Shown here piece by piece: positions 33,789 to 43,355 of a DNA stretch of 43,732 nucleotides. The notes under the pieces are model-generated. The model made no database searches. It was not told where the DNA came from and saw only the letters and a list, made by a program, of their open reading frames with translations. The translations under genes were made by a program, and so were the position numbers. The DNA lies in the NCBI RefSeq assembly GCF_002934455.1, contig NZ_PTIR01000012.1, forward strand, positions 157,265 through 200,996, given 5' to 3'. The first letter of the stretch is position 1; every line of letters starts with the position of its first letter. The stretch is from Trinickia symbiotica (GTDB lineage Bacteria > Pseudomonadota > Gammaproteobacteria > Burkholderiales > Burkholderiaceae).

Positions 33789-35207
33789 GTGGCCGCCTTG
33801 ATCGATCTGAACCTCGAGCGCGACCGGGCGCGCGCGCCGACGCTCGTCGAGCAACTGGTGCGAGCGTTCGCGCAGGCGATCGGCGCGCAGACGCTGAGGG
33901 CCGGCGCCGCGCTCCCTTCGGTGCGGCAGCTGGCGCGCGAGCAGGGGCTCAGCACGTTCACGGTGACTGAGGCGTACGGGCGGCTCGTCTCGATGGGGCT
34001 CGTCGCGTCGCGCCCGGGCTCGGGCTACCGCGTCGCTGCACGCGGCGAGGCGACGCGCAGCGAGATGCCGGCCTGGCAGCCGCCTAGCTTGACGGCGACT
34101 TGGCTGCTCTCGGACGTCTATGCCGACCATTCGGTGCCGATCAAGGCCGGATGCGGCACATTGCCCAACGAGTGGATCAACGAAGGCGGCCTGCATCAGG
34201 CGTTGCGCGCCCTGGCGCGCGTGCCGGCGGCGCGTCTCGCCGACTATGGGCATCCCTACGGTTTCGCGCCGTTGCGGGAGCGAATCGTGGAGCAACTCGA
34301 TCGCCTCGGGCTGCCTGCGGCGCTCGATAACATCCTGCTGACGCAAGGTGCGACGCAGGCACTCGATCTCATTGTGCGAACGTTGCTGAGGCCAGGCGAT
34401 GTAGTCATCGTCGAAGACCCGGGCTACTGCAATCTTCTGCAGATTCTGAAGCTGGCCGGCTTGAAGGTGGTCGGCGTGCCGCGCACGCCGACCGGGCTCG
34501 ACGTCGACGCGCTCGATGCGCTCGTCGTGACGCATCGTCCGAAGGCCGTCTTCGTGAACACCGCGCTGCAAAACCCGACCGGCGCGACGTTCAGCATGGC
34601 ATCGGCATTCCGCCTCGTTCAGATCGCCGAGCGGGCCGGCATGTGGATCGTCGAGGACGACGTGAGCCGCGAGCTGGCGCCGTCGAACACGCCGCTCATC
34701 GCGGCGATGGAAGGATTGCAGCGCGCGCTCTACATCGGCGGATTTTCCAAGACGGTCACGCCCGCGCTGCGTTGCGGCTACGTCGTCGGTCAACGCGACG
34801 TGCTGCGTGAGCTCGCGCGGATCAAGATGGCGGTCGGGTTGACGTCGTCCGAGACGATCGAGCGCATCGTCGACAAGGTTCTCGTCGAGGGGCATTACGC
34901 GCGACATGTCGAACGCGTCGACGAGCGGCTCAAAGAGGCGCATGCGGCCGTCGAGGCGAGCATGGACGAGTTGGGGCTGGAGATCTTTCATCGACCGCGC
35001 GCGGGACTCTTCCTTTGGGCGCGCTTGCCCATTGAAGACGAGCGTGCCGCCGAAGTGGCGACCGAAGCGCTCGGCGACGGCATCTGGCTCGCGCCTGGCT
35101 CCTACTTCCGGCCAGATGATGCCGCCAGCGCCTGGTTTCGCTTCAACGTTCCTTATTCGAACGACGAGCGGCTCTGGCGGTTCTTGCGGCGCGTCGTCGG
35201 TACCTGA
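33789..35207 (+). CDS. MocR-type regulator (GntR helix-turn-helix plus aminotransferase domain)
   Basis: 472 residues from GTG 33789, with GGAG nine bases upstream; a TTG at 33753 would add twelve residues. N-terminal winged helix (residues ~10-75: LPSVRQLAREQGLSTFTVTEAYGRLVSMGLV) and a type-I aminotransferase fold with the PLP lysine in GGFSKTVTPALRCGY. Such proteins use PLP as effector sensor and do not usually catalyse transamination. Its likely target is the divergent omega-aminotransferase gene. Convergent with the molybdoenzyme gene. Confidence 0.93.
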   Translation: MAALIDLNLERDRARAPTLVEQLVRAFAQAIGAQTLRAGAALPSVRQLAREQGLSTFTVTEAYGRLVSMGLVASRPGSGYRVAARGEATRSEMPAWQPPSLTATWLLSDVYADHSVPIKAGCGTLPNEWINEGGLHQALRALARVPAARLADYGHPYGFAPLRERIVEQLDRLGLPAALDNILLTQGATQALDLIVRTLLRPGDVVIVEDPGYCNLLQILKLAGLKVVGVPRTPTGLDVDALDALVVTHRPKAVFVNTALQNPTGATFSMASAFRLVQIAERAGMWIVEDDVSRELAPSNTPLIAAMEGLQRALYIGGFSKTVTPALRCGYVVGQRDVLRELARIKMAVGLTSSETIERIVDKVLVEGHYARHVERVDERLKEAHAAVEASMDELGLEIFHRPRAGLFLWARLPIEDERAAEVATEALGDGIWLAPGSYFRPDDAASAWFRFNVPYSNDERLWRFLRRVVGT

Positions 35208-35245
35208 TCGTCAGCACCTGAGACCGGCCGCACCCGCCGTCGCGG

Positions 35246-37567
35246 TCAAGCAGCGAGGGCCGGCGGCGCGGAGCGATGGAGCAGCACGGGTATCGACTTG
35301 GAAGTCGGCGTATTGCACACGTCACCCACGCTCGAGAGCGGCACGAGCGGATTCGTCTCGGGGTAGTAGGCGCCGATGCACCCGCGCGGAATGTCGTACT
35401 CGACGAGCAGGAACGAATCGGCGCGACGGTCGACGCCGTCGTCCCACACCGTAGTCAAGTCGACCCATTCGCCGGCCTTCAGGCCGAGCATGTCGAGATC
35501 GGCGCGGTTGATGAAGACCACTCGGCGTTGGCCGAACACGCCGCGATAGCGGTCGTCCAGCGCATAAATCGTGGTGTTGTACTGATCGTGTGACCGTGTG
35601 GTCATGAGCACCATGACGCGCTCCCCGTGGAGCTTCTTCGCACGCGCGATCGGCGTATCGTGCTCGATCGCGTTGACGACGAAGTTCGCCTTGCCCGTGC
35701 CCGTCTTCCAGTCGCGCTCGCGCGATGCCACGCGCAGATGGAAGCCGCCGGGGTGTGCGATGCGCGCATTGTAGTCTTCGAAGCCCTCGATTGTTTGCTC
35801 GATCGCATCGCGGACGCGCGAGTAGTCGTTCGCCATGCCGAGCCAGTCCACTTTATCGCTGCCGATCGTCGCATGCGCGATGTTCGCCACGATGGCGACC
35901 TCGGACAAGAGGTTCTTCGACGCCGGAACGTTCATTCCGTATGAGATGTGGACCATGCTCATCGAATCCTCCACCGTGACGCCTTGCGCAACGCCGCCTT
36001 GCTCGTCGATTTCGGTTCGGCCGAGCGTCGGCAGAATCAGCGCATGTCTGCCATGCACGAGATGACTGCGATTGAGCTTTGTCGCGATATGGACCGTCAG
36101 GTCGCAAGAGCGCAGCGCATCGAACGTCCTCGGCGTATCGGGCGTCGCGATGGCGAAGTTGCCGCCGAGACCGATGAACACCTTTACGTGCCCTTCGATC
36201 ATGGCTTCGATCGTCTCGACGACATCGTAGCCGTGCTCGCGTGGCGGCTCGAAGTCGAACACCTTGCCGAGGCGGTCGAGAAATTCCTGCGTCGGCTTCT
36301 CCTCGATGCCGACCGTTCGATTGCCCTGTACGTTCGAATGTCCGCGCACGGGGCAGAGCCCCGCGCCTTCGCGCCCGATGTTGCCGCGCATCATCATGAG
36401 GTTCGACAGCATCTGCACGGTCGCCACCGAGTTCTTGTGCTGCGTCAAGCCCATACCCCACGTCGCGATGACGCGGCGGCCGTTGGCATAGATGCGCGCG
36501 AGCGCCTCGATATCCTCCCGCGGCACGCCCGATTCCGCTTCGAGCGTGGGCCAGCTTTCGGCGCGCAGATCAGCGGCGAATGCGTCGAAGCCGTGCGTAT
36601 GGGCGTCTATGAAGTCGACATCGAGCACACGCTCCACGCCGCGCTCGCATGCTTCGTCATCGAGCTCGAGAACGCGTTTCGCGACCCCCTTGAGCAGGGC
36701 GAAATCGCCGCCTACCTTGGGGCGAATGAACGTCGATGCGATCTTCGTGCTCGACAGCGTCAGCATTTCGATCGGATGCTGTGGGCTCGCAAACCGCTCG
36801 AGCCCGCGCTCGCGCAGCGGGTTGATCGAGACGATGGTCGCGCCGCGCCGCGAGCATTCGCGCAGCTCACCGAGCATGCGCGGGTGATTGGTGGCCGGGT
36901 TCTGGCCGAAGATGAGAATGGTATCGGCGAGCTCGAAGTCGTCGAGCGTGACCGTGCCCTTGCCGATGCCGACCGTCATCGGCAGACCTCGGCTCGTCGC
37001 CTCGTGGCACATGTTCGAGCAATCCGGGAAGTTGTTCGTGCCGAACATCCGCACGAAGAGCTGATAGAGGAATGCGGCTTCGTTGCTCGCACGTCCGGAG
37101 GTATAGAAGGCGGCTTGGTGCGGCGAAGAGAGTTTCTTCAGCTCCTCGGCGATCAGCGCGAAAGCGCCGTTCCACGAAATTGGCTTGTATTTATCGGTCA
37201 GTGCATCGTAGACCACGGGATCGGTCAACCGTCCATGCTGCTCGAGCTCATAGTCCGTTTGCTTCATCAGCGCTTCGATCGTATGGGCTTCGAAGAACGC
37301 TGGCGTCACCCGTTTCGTCGTCGACTCGGCCGCGACGGCCTTAACTCCGTTTTCGCAGAATTCGAACGTTGAGGAGTGCTTACGATCGGGCCACGCGCAG
37401 CCTGGACAATCGAAGCCATCGGGCTGGTTTTGCTTGAAGAGCGTCCGGTAGTTGCCGCCCGCGACCTTCTCCTTAATCAGGTTGATCGCGACGTACTTGA
37501 GCGCACCCCAGCCGGCGGCGGGATGATGATAGGGCTCGATGCGCCCTTGCGGTTTCGATTTGTCCAT
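35246..37567 (-). CDS. YdeP-like molybdopterin oxidoreductase (FdhF-like alpha subunit)
   Basis: 773 residues from ATG 37567; the frame extends 66 codons upstream but into the divergent promoter region. It belongs to the FdhalphaA/YdeP group of bis-MGD oxidoreductases, related to formate dehydrogenase but of uncertain reaction. The iron-sulfur/N-terminal segment has FDCPGCAW and a third Cys in FEFCENG; the molybdenum region is SNMCHEATSRGLPMTVG. MMMRGNIGREGAGLCPVRGHSNVQGNRTVG is a strong family signature. It is divergent from a second MocR regulator. E. coli YdeP has been linked with acid resistance; the role here is unknown. Confidence 0.9.
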   Translation of the reverse strand: MDKSKPQGRIEPYHHPAAGWGALKYVAINLIKEKVAGGNYRTLFKQNQPDGFDCPGCAWPDRKHSSTFEFCENGVKAVAAESTTKRVTPAFFEAHTIEALMKQTDYELEQHGRLTDPVVYDALTDKYKPISWNGAFALIAEELKKLSSPHQAAFYTSGRASNEAAFLYQLFVRMFGTNNFPDCSNMCHEATSRGLPMTVGIGKGTVTLDDFELADTILIFGQNPATNHPRMLGELRECSRRGATIVSINPLRERGLERFASPQHPIEMLTLSSTKIASTFIRPKVGGDFALLKGVAKRVLELDDEACERGVERVLDVDFIDAHTHGFDAFAADLRAESWPTLEAESGVPREDIEALARIYANGRRVIATWGMGLTQHKNSVATVQMLSNLMMMRGNIGREGAGLCPVRGHSNVQGNRTVGIEEKPTQEFLDRLGKVFDFEPPREHGYDVVETIEAMIEGHVKVFIGLGGNFAIATPDTPRTFDALRSCDLTVHIATKLNRSHLVHGRHALILPTLGRTEIDEQGGVAQGVTVEDSMSMVHISYGMNVPASKNLLSEVAIVANIAHATIGSDKVDWLGMANDYSRVRDAIEQTIEGFEDYNARIAHPGGFHLRVASRERDWKTGTGKANFVVNAIEHDTPIARAKKLHGERVMVLMTTRSHDQYNTTIYALDDRYRGVFGQRRVVFINRADLDMLGLKAGEWVDLTTVWDDGVDRRADSFLLVEYDIPRGCIGAYYPETNPLVPLSSVGDVCNTPTSKSIPVLLHRSAPPALAA

Positions 37568-37702
37568 GACGTCGGCTCCGATGACTTGTCGCGATGCCGA
37601 ACGGCGCCTCATGCGGCCGTTGCAGTATTGCCAGATGCGATGGTTGAAGCGTAAGGGCATCGAGGCCTCGCCGGAGCACACACATCGGCGTCCGGAAAAA
37701 GA

Positions 37703-37742
37703 GTACAGTTCTGCGGGATGCGGATCTGCTCTGGAACTGTGC
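37703..37742. promoter_or_regulatory. Inverted repeat between the molybdoenzyme and MocR gene 2
   Basis: ACAGTTC (37705-37711) and GAACTGT (37734-37740), with 22 bp between, then GC to give AACTGTGCT from 37735. This half-site is the same 9-mer found before the first MocR gene. It lies 138 bp from the molybdoenzyme start and 111 bp from the MocR start. Confidence 0.5.
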
Positions 37743-37850
37743 TCTATGACGGTGCACCGAAGCAAGGTCAGGGCGCGGCGCGCATGGATTTTGTGCAGGC
37801 AGCCAGTTGCGCCGTTGGCGCGTTACCCCGGGGAAGGACGCGGAACACCT

Positions 37851-39281
37851 ATGGTGAAACTCTACGAACAGCTCGCGAAGGACATCGACGATCTCGTCCA
37901 ACGCGGCGTTTTTCGCGCCGGAGACCGCATTCCGTCGGTCAGGCAGACGAGCCAGCATCGGCAGGTGAGCATCACGACGGTCATCCGTGCCTATCTGCTG
38001 CTCGAGAGCAAAGGGGTGATCGAGAGCCGACCGCAGTCGGGGTACTTCGTTCGCCGCGGTGCGGCCGACGCCGCTGAGCGCGGCGTGGCGGGGTTGCGCC
38101 CCTCGAAGCCGCTCGCCGTTTCGTCGAAGGTCGACGTCAGCCGCCTCGTGCTTTCGACACTTCGCTCGATCGGCACCGATGAGGCGATACCGCTCGGCTC
38201 GCCCTATCCGGACCCGCGGCTCTTTCCGTTCGAGAAGATCAACCGCTATGCGTACTCGATCGGACGCGACAAGGCGATATGGGGTGTGACCGACGAATTG
38301 CCGCCGGGCAACCCCAATCTCATTCGACAAATCGCCCGCCGTTACCACGAGAACGGCATTGCGGTCGATCCGCGTGAAATCGTGGTGACCGTCGGAGCGA
38401 CAGAAGCGATCAACCTCTGCCTGCAGGCCGTCGGCAAGCCCGGCGACACAGTGGCTGTCGAGTCGCCGACCTTTTACGCGATGCTGCACGCAATCGAGCG
38501 CATGGGCATGCGCGCGATCGAAGTCGCGACGCATCCGCGCGAGGGGATCGATCTCGGCTCGCTCGAAGAAATCCTGAAGAAACGAACGATCGCGGCGTGC
38601 ATGGTCATGCCGAATTTTCAGAACCCGCTCGGATTCCAGATGCCCGACGAGAAAAAGCGCGCGCTGGTCGCGCTGCTGTCGCGTCACGACGTGCCCATCA
38701 TCGAAAACGACGTCTACAACGAGCTTTATTTTGGCGAGGCGCATCCGAGCGCGCTGAAATCGTACGATAAGAAGGGCATCGTGCTCCACTGCGCGTCGTT
38801 TTCGAAGAGCCTGACCGCCGCCTACCGCATCGGGTGGGCAATGCCTGGCCGATATCGCGATCAGGTGGAGAAGCTCAAGTTTCTCAACACGCTGACGACA
38901 CCGTCGATTCCACAGCTCGCGATTGCCGAGTACCTCGAAAAGGACGGCTACGAGCACCATCTTCGCCGGGTGCGCAAGCTGTACCGGCAGCAGGCAAAGC
39001 TGACGAAGACGATCGTCGATCGCTTCTTTCCGGCGGGAACGCGTACATCGGAGCCGATGGGCGGCTACGTGTTGTGGGTCGAGCTGCCCAACAAGGTCGA
39101 TTCAATGAAGCTCTACCAATCGGCGCTAGAACGCGGCATCACGATCGGGCCCGGCTATATGTTCTCGACGTCGAACCGCTACAGCAATTTCATTCGGCTC
39201 AACTATAGTTATCAATGGTCTCCCGAGCTCGAGAACGCGCTCGTGACGGTCGGCAAGCTCGTCGCCCATGGCGCGCGATAG
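37851..39281 (+). CDS. MocR-type regulator 2 (GntR helix-turn-helix plus aminotransferase domain)
   Basis: 476 residues from ATG 37851 (upstream in-frame extension discarded because it overlaps the divergent promoter). Winged helix at residues ~3-75 (RIPSVRQTSQHRQVSITTVIRAYLLLESKGVI) and a full aminotransferase-like domain with PLP lysine in ASFSKSLTAAYRIGW. Divergent from the YdeP-like gene. Regulates it by inference. The two MocR proteins in this window are paralogues with similar order of domains but low identity by eye. Confidence 0.92.
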   Translation: MVKLYEQLAKDIDDLVQRGVFRAGDRIPSVRQTSQHRQVSITTVIRAYLLLESKGVIESRPQSGYFVRRGAADAAERGVAGLRPSKPLAVSSKVDVSRLVLSTLRSIGTDEAIPLGSPYPDPRLFPFEKINRYAYSIGRDKAIWGVTDELPPGNPNLIRQIARRYHENGIAVDPREIVVTVGATEAINLCLQAVGKPGDTVAVESPTFYAMLHAIERMGMRAIEVATHPREGIDLGSLEEILKKRTIAACMVMPNFQNPLGFQMPDEKKRALVALLSRHDVPIIENDVYNELYFGEAHPSALKSYDKKGIVLHCASFSKSLTAAYRIGWAMPGRYRDQVEKLKFLNTLTTPSIPQLAIAEYLEKDGYEHHLRRVRKLYRQQAKLTKTIVDRFFPAGTRTSEPMGGYVLWVELPNKVDSMKLYQSALERGITIGPGYMFSTSNRYSNFIRLNYSYQWSPELENALVTVGKLVAHGAR

Positions 39282-39365
39282 CGGGCGGCCGATGTCGATC
39301 TGACGGCGGGAGACGCCCACGCGGCACGGTATTCGACTTTCCACAGACGAGCAGAGGAGCGCAAC

Positions 39366-39656
39366 TTGGCCCCCGACGAACAGGTAAAGACGCACGACGA
39401 CGAGCTCGACCCCGTCGTCATGACCGTGCTCCTGTATCTCTGGACGGCGTGGCAGGAATCGCCCGACAAGCCCTGGTCCCTGCCGAAGCTCGGCAAGCGG
39501 ACGGACCTGCCCATGAGCACACTGCGCCGGACGCTGTCGCGGTTGCAGGGCGCCGGTCTCGTGGAATTGAGGATGAGCGAGGACGACGAGAGGACGACGG
39601 CGGCGCTGAGTTCAGCCGGAATCGAGTTTTCCACTCAGCTTTTTCGCCCCGAGTGA
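39366..39656 (+). CDS. Small winged-helix (MarR-like) DNA-binding protein
   Basis: 96 residues from TTG 39366, with AGGAG six bases upstream. A single winged helix: PWSLPKLGKRTDLPMSTLRRTLSRLQGAGLVELRMSEDDERTTAALSSAG shows recognition helix and wing, with a disordered acidic start. Such short MarR-like proteins act as dimers. It follows the second MocR gene by about 85 bp. Target unknown. Confidence 0.85.
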   Translation: MAPDEQVKTHDDELDPVVMTVLLYLWTAWQESPDKPWSLPKLGKRTDLPMSTLRRTLSRLQGAGLVELRMSEDDERTTAALSSAGIEFSTQLFRPE

Positions 39657-39861
39657 ACGGCGCTCCCGCGGTTCACCTATCGGCCGTATCCCGAGCAGTG
39701 GACGGCTTCGAGCGGCCTGGTCACGCACCGATTCGATACATCTCGTACATTCATTGCTGACTGCGAGTGGGCTTATCGCATCTCTCGAGCAGGACTAAAG
39801 TTTTGCGTCGGCGTAGGCGCTGCCCTATGCGAGGCGCAGGCGACATGAGGAGAGATGCAGG

Positions 39862-41280
39862 ATGAAGCGTGAACGTAACGCGAAAATCATCGCGACGCTC
39901 GGGCCGTCGAGTTCCGACGGGAAGACGATTCGGCAACTGTTCGAGGCGGGCGTGGATGTCTTCCGTCTCAACTTCAGTCATGGCACTCATGACGACCATC
40001 TGCGGCGCTTGACGGAAATCAGAAAGCTCGAGAAGGAGAGCGGCCGGCCGATTGGCGTTTTGCTGGACCTGCAGGGGCCGAAGCTGCGGCTTGGCACGTT
40101 CGAGGGCGGCAGTGCCGAGCTGCGCAGCGGCGAGCGCTTTCGGCTGGAGTTGAATTCGTTGTCCGGCGATGCCACGCGAGCGCCGCTGCCGCATCCGGAG
40201 ATTTTCGAGGCGATCGAGGCCGGGTCTGAGTTATTGCTCGACGACGGAAAGATTCGTTTGCGCGTCGAGCGGAAGGGGAGCGATTTCGCCGACACCGTCG
40301 TCGTCGTCGGCGGGCGCATTTCGGACCGTAAGGGAGTCAACGTACCGGCCGTCATGCTGCCGATTTCGGCGTTGACGCACAAGGACCGCGAAGATCTGGC
40401 GTTCGGGCTCGAGAACGGCATCGACTGGGTGGCGCTGTCGTTCGTGCAGCGCGCCGAGGATATCGACGAAGCGCGCGAGATCATCGGCGATCGTGCATGG
40501 ATCATGGCCAAGCTCGAGAAGCCGCTGGCGATCGATCATCTCGATGAAATCGTCGACCGTTGCGACGGCATCATGGTGGCGCGCGGCGATCTCGGGGTCG
40601 AGCTGCCGGCCGAGCAGATACCGGAGTTGCAGCGGCGGATCGTGCGTGCTTGCCGGGCGGCGGGCAAAGTGGTCGTGGTGGCGACGCAAATGCTCGAGTC
40701 GATGACGAATTCGCCGGTTCCCACCCGGGCCGAGACGTCGGACGTGGCGGGCGCGATCTACGAAGGCGCCGATGCGGTCATGCTGTCGGCCGAATCGGCC
40801 AGCGGGAAATATCCGCTCGAGGCCGTATCGATGATGAATCGGATCGTCGAGCGCGTGGAGCGGGACCCGGAGTACAGGTCCGGAATCGATGCCTCACATA
40901 CCCGCGCACAGTCGACTGCGGCCGATGCCATATGCTGCGCGCTGCGGGAGGTCGTTCAGCTCATCGGTCCGGCCGTGACCGTGACGTATACGTCGTCAGG
41001 TTTCACGAGCGTGCGCGCGGCGAGAGAGCGTGTCGCGACCGCGATCATTGCAATGACGCCTTCGTTGGCGGTGGCACGTCGGCTCGCCCTCGTTTGGGGC
41101 GTGCATTCGATTGCGTTCAGGAACGCACGGGATGTCGACGATATGATCGCGCTCGCCTCTGAAGCCGCGCGAAGCTCGGGATTCGCGAAACCAGGCGAGT
41201 CGATCGTGATCGCGGCCGGCTTGCCATTCGGCGAATCCGGGACGACGAATCTTCTGCATATCGCCAAAGTCGGGCCGTGA
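39862..41280 (+). CDS. pyk: Pyruvate kinase
   Basis: 472 residues, matching the usual bacterial length. Converts phosphoenolpyruvate and ADP to pyruvate and ATP. Signatures: KIIATLGPSS at the start, FRLNFSHG, LLDLQGPKLRLG, ISALTHKDREDLAFG, WIMAKLEKPLAI with the catalytic Lys, then GIMVARGDLGVELP and VATQMLESMTNSPVPTRAETSDVA. The C-terminal allosteric domain is complete. Ribosome site AGGAGAG upstream. The main chromosome usually carries a second pyruvate kinase in this group, so this is likely an isozyme. Confidence 0.97.
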   Translation: MKRERNAKIIATLGPSSSDGKTIRQLFEAGVDVFRLNFSHGTHDDHLRRLTEIRKLEKESGRPIGVLLDLQGPKLRLGTFEGGSAELRSGERFRLELNSLSGDATRAPLPHPEIFEAIEAGSELLLDDGKIRLRVERKGSDFADTVVVVGGRISDRKGVNVPAVMLPISALTHKDREDLAFGLENGIDWVALSFVQRAEDIDEAREIIGDRAWIMAKLEKPLAIDHLDEIVDRCDGIMVARGDLGVELPAEQIPELQRRIVRACRAAGKVVVVATQMLESMTNSPVPTRAETSDVAGAIYEGADAVMLSAESASGKYPLEAVSMMNRIVERVERDPEYRSGIDASHTRAQSTAADAICCALREVVQLIGPAVTVTYTSSGFTSVRAARERVATAIIAMTPSLAVARRLALVWGVHSIAFRNARDVDDMIALASEAARSSGFAKPGESIVIAAGLPFGESGTTNLLHIAKVGP

Positions 41281-41484
41281 GGCGGTTTGCCGCTATGTCG
41301 CGGCGGCGGAGTGTGTTTTAAGCGCTGTACTCATTGACGGGTGTGGCTGGAGGGCGATTACTAAAAGTTTGTGGGCGGATGTCGATTCGACGCACTATCG
41401 TTCGTCGTGGGTATGGAGCCAGTCGAAGCATCGATTCGACCGTGCGGCTCTTTTCCTCATAACGTTCCAATAGGAGCCATCATC

Positions 41485-41958
41485 ATGTCCGCGACATCCG
41501 TCAAGCCGATTCCCGAAGGCATGCATTCGCTCACGCCTCACCTCGTCTGCGCGAACGCTTCCGAGGCAATCGCGTTCTACACGAAGGCTTTCGGGGCGAC
41601 GGAGCTGTTCCGCATGCCGGGCCGCGAAGGCAAGATCGCGCATGCTCAAATCAGGATCGGCAATTCCCCCGTGATGCTGACCGACGAAGCGCCCGAACAG
41701 AACTGCCTGGGCCCCAAGGCGCTCAAGGGTACGCCGGTCAGTCTTTACTTGTACGTCGAGAACGCCGACAAAGCGTTCGAACAGGCCGTGGCGGCAGGAG
41801 CGACTGTCAAAATGCCGCTCGCCGACATGTTCTGGGGCGATCGCTGGGGGCTCGTCGAAGATCCGTTCGGGCATCAGTGGCACATCGCGTCGCATACGCG
41901 CGATGTCAGCGCTGAGGAAATGCAGAAGGCGATGAAGGAGATGAATTGCCCGGGTTAA
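41485..41958 (+). CDS. VOC-superfamily protein (PhnB/glyoxalase-like)
   Basis: 157 residues from ATG 41485, AGGAG eight bases upstream. Two beta-alpha-beta-beta-beta modules of the vicinal oxygen chelate fold. LTPHLVCANASEAIAFYTKAFGATELFRM and FWGDRWGLVEDPFGHQWHIASHTRD are typical of the PhnB-like branch (DUF899/3-demethylubiquinone-type). Function not assignable; often detoxification or antibiotic-resistance-like. It stands alone. Confidence 0.92.
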   Translation: MSATSVKPIPEGMHSLTPHLVCANASEAIAFYTKAFGATELFRMPGREGKIAHAQIRIGNSPVMLTDEAPEQNCLGPKALKGTPVSLYLYVENADKAFEQAVAAGATVKMPLADMFWGDRWGLVEDPFGHQWHIASHTRDVSAEEMQKAMKEMNCPG

Positions 41959-42068
41959 GGAGGGGATTGCTCGGTTGGGCATTGTTGTACACGCGCGTCG
42001 CCGTCGTTGCCAAGTGCAAACGGCTACGATCGGCGGCGTGCGTTTCGTGCGCGGTTTCTAGCTCGTTG

Positions 42069-43319
42069 CTAGCCGCCGGTGCGGACTGACGAATTTCGCT
42101 GACGCCAGCCGAAAGCGAGCAGCGCGGTTGCCGACATGCCTACCATCGCTGACAGCAGTTGGTAGAGGGCTGGAATGGAGAAATGATCGCAGACCGTGGG
42201 TGTCATGAAAATGACGACGCCGACGAAGCTGGTGATAAACAAGCTATTCGCGCGGAAACGGCCTAGGAGGTGCGTGGGGCATTCCGTTAAGAAGCGCGTT
42301 TCGCTACGTATGCGGACGAGCGAAAAGGCGGCACCCAACAGGAGGTGCGCCGCAAGCAACGCAGGCAGCCACGGCAAGCGCGGAACAATCGATAAGAGGC
42401 CGGTGACAATCACAATGAGGACGAGATCATTGCGGAGGTCGCCGACTCTGACCTTCGGGATCTTCGCCAAGCCAACGCTCGCTGCGAGAGCACCGATCGA
42501 CCACGCTGCCTCCACAAGAGAATAGCTCCTGCCTGTAAGCCCAAGATGAAGGCTCATTAGCGGGGGCAAGAGTGTATTCGTGGCCTGTCCAATTGCGAAT
42601 GCCAGCGCGGAGCAGCACGCGATCGAAAACAAGTGATGATGTTTCAGATACAGAGCGGGACCAGCCAAGAAGACCCCGCGCCTCCTGTCCGGTTGATTGA
42701 CAGCGGCCAGCGTTAACGGCGGCAGGCGAAAGGCGCAAAGGGCGACGAGAAGGAAACTACATCCGGTAATTGGAAGGAATGCACTCCGCCATGACACACA
42801 GGAGACGATGTAGCCACCGAACGCGGTGCCTGCGATTAGTGCGAGCTGAGATACGGAGCTAATCGTCGCAAGTTTCTTGATCCGGTCATCTGATGCAATG
42901 GTGAGCTTTGTGAAGTAGTCCATTCCGCCGCCGATGACGATGCTCGACACACTGGCAACCAGTGCGACTAAGGCAAGAACGGAGAAGGGTGCGAGCTTAG
43001 GCAAAAGAAGATCGATGAAATGGGGGGCCACGCCGCAAAGCAAAATGCCAGCGTGTCCCACCATTACCAACGGTTTTTTTCTTACGCAACGATCGATAAG
43101 CGCGCCGATGAACGGGGAGAGCGCAAGGTTAGCCATGCTCGTGATGAGCAGGATCTGACCTGCGGATTCCGTCCGCCCTGTGATTTGCACCGCGGACCAT
43201 GCGGTGACGACCAGCTGACATCCGATCCTGAAGAAGTTGAGTGCTACGAGCACGACTAGGAGGAGGAAGCCCACCGAGGGTCCCTGCACGTTTGCCGTCG
43301 TCGGAGGATCGTTCGTCAA
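42069..43319 (-). CDS. MFS exporter, lower GC than its surroundings
   Basis: 416 residues, twelve membrane helices. The motif-A-like loop is GALIDRCVRKKPLVMVGH after helix 2, as in EntS/DHA3-type exporters. The gene is visibly lower in GC than the rest of the window and uses rarer codons, which suggests horizontal transfer. It abuts a haemagglutinin fragment. No neighbouring regulator. Substrate unknown. Confidence 0.88.
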   Translation of the reverse strand: MTNDPPTTANVQGPSVGFLLLVVLVALNFFRIGCQLVVTAWSAVQITGRTESAGQILLITSMANLALSPFIGALIDRCVRKKPLVMVGHAGILLCGVAPHFIDLLLPKLAPFSVLALVALVASVSSIVIGGGMDYFTKLTIASDDRIKKLATISSVSQLALIAGTAFGGYIVSCVSWRSAFLPITGCSFLLVALCAFRLPPLTLAAVNQPDRRRGVFLAGPALYLKHHHLFSIACCSALAFAIGQATNTLLPPLMSLHLGLTGRSYSLVEAAWSIGALAASVGLAKIPKVRVGDLRNDLVLIVIVTGLLSIVPRLPWLPALLAAHLLLGAAFSLVRIRSETRFLTECPTHLLGRFRANSLFITSFVGVVIFMTPTVCDHFSIPALYQLLSAMVGMSATALLAFGWRQRNSSVRTGG

Positions 43320-43355
43320 GGGGGCACATTCCTTGTTCGCATCGGTTTAGGATCG

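Noticed and set aside
42058-42072. CTAGC-TCGTT-GCTAG hairpin at the end of the MFS gene as terminator
   Set aside because: Stem of five only and no T-run.
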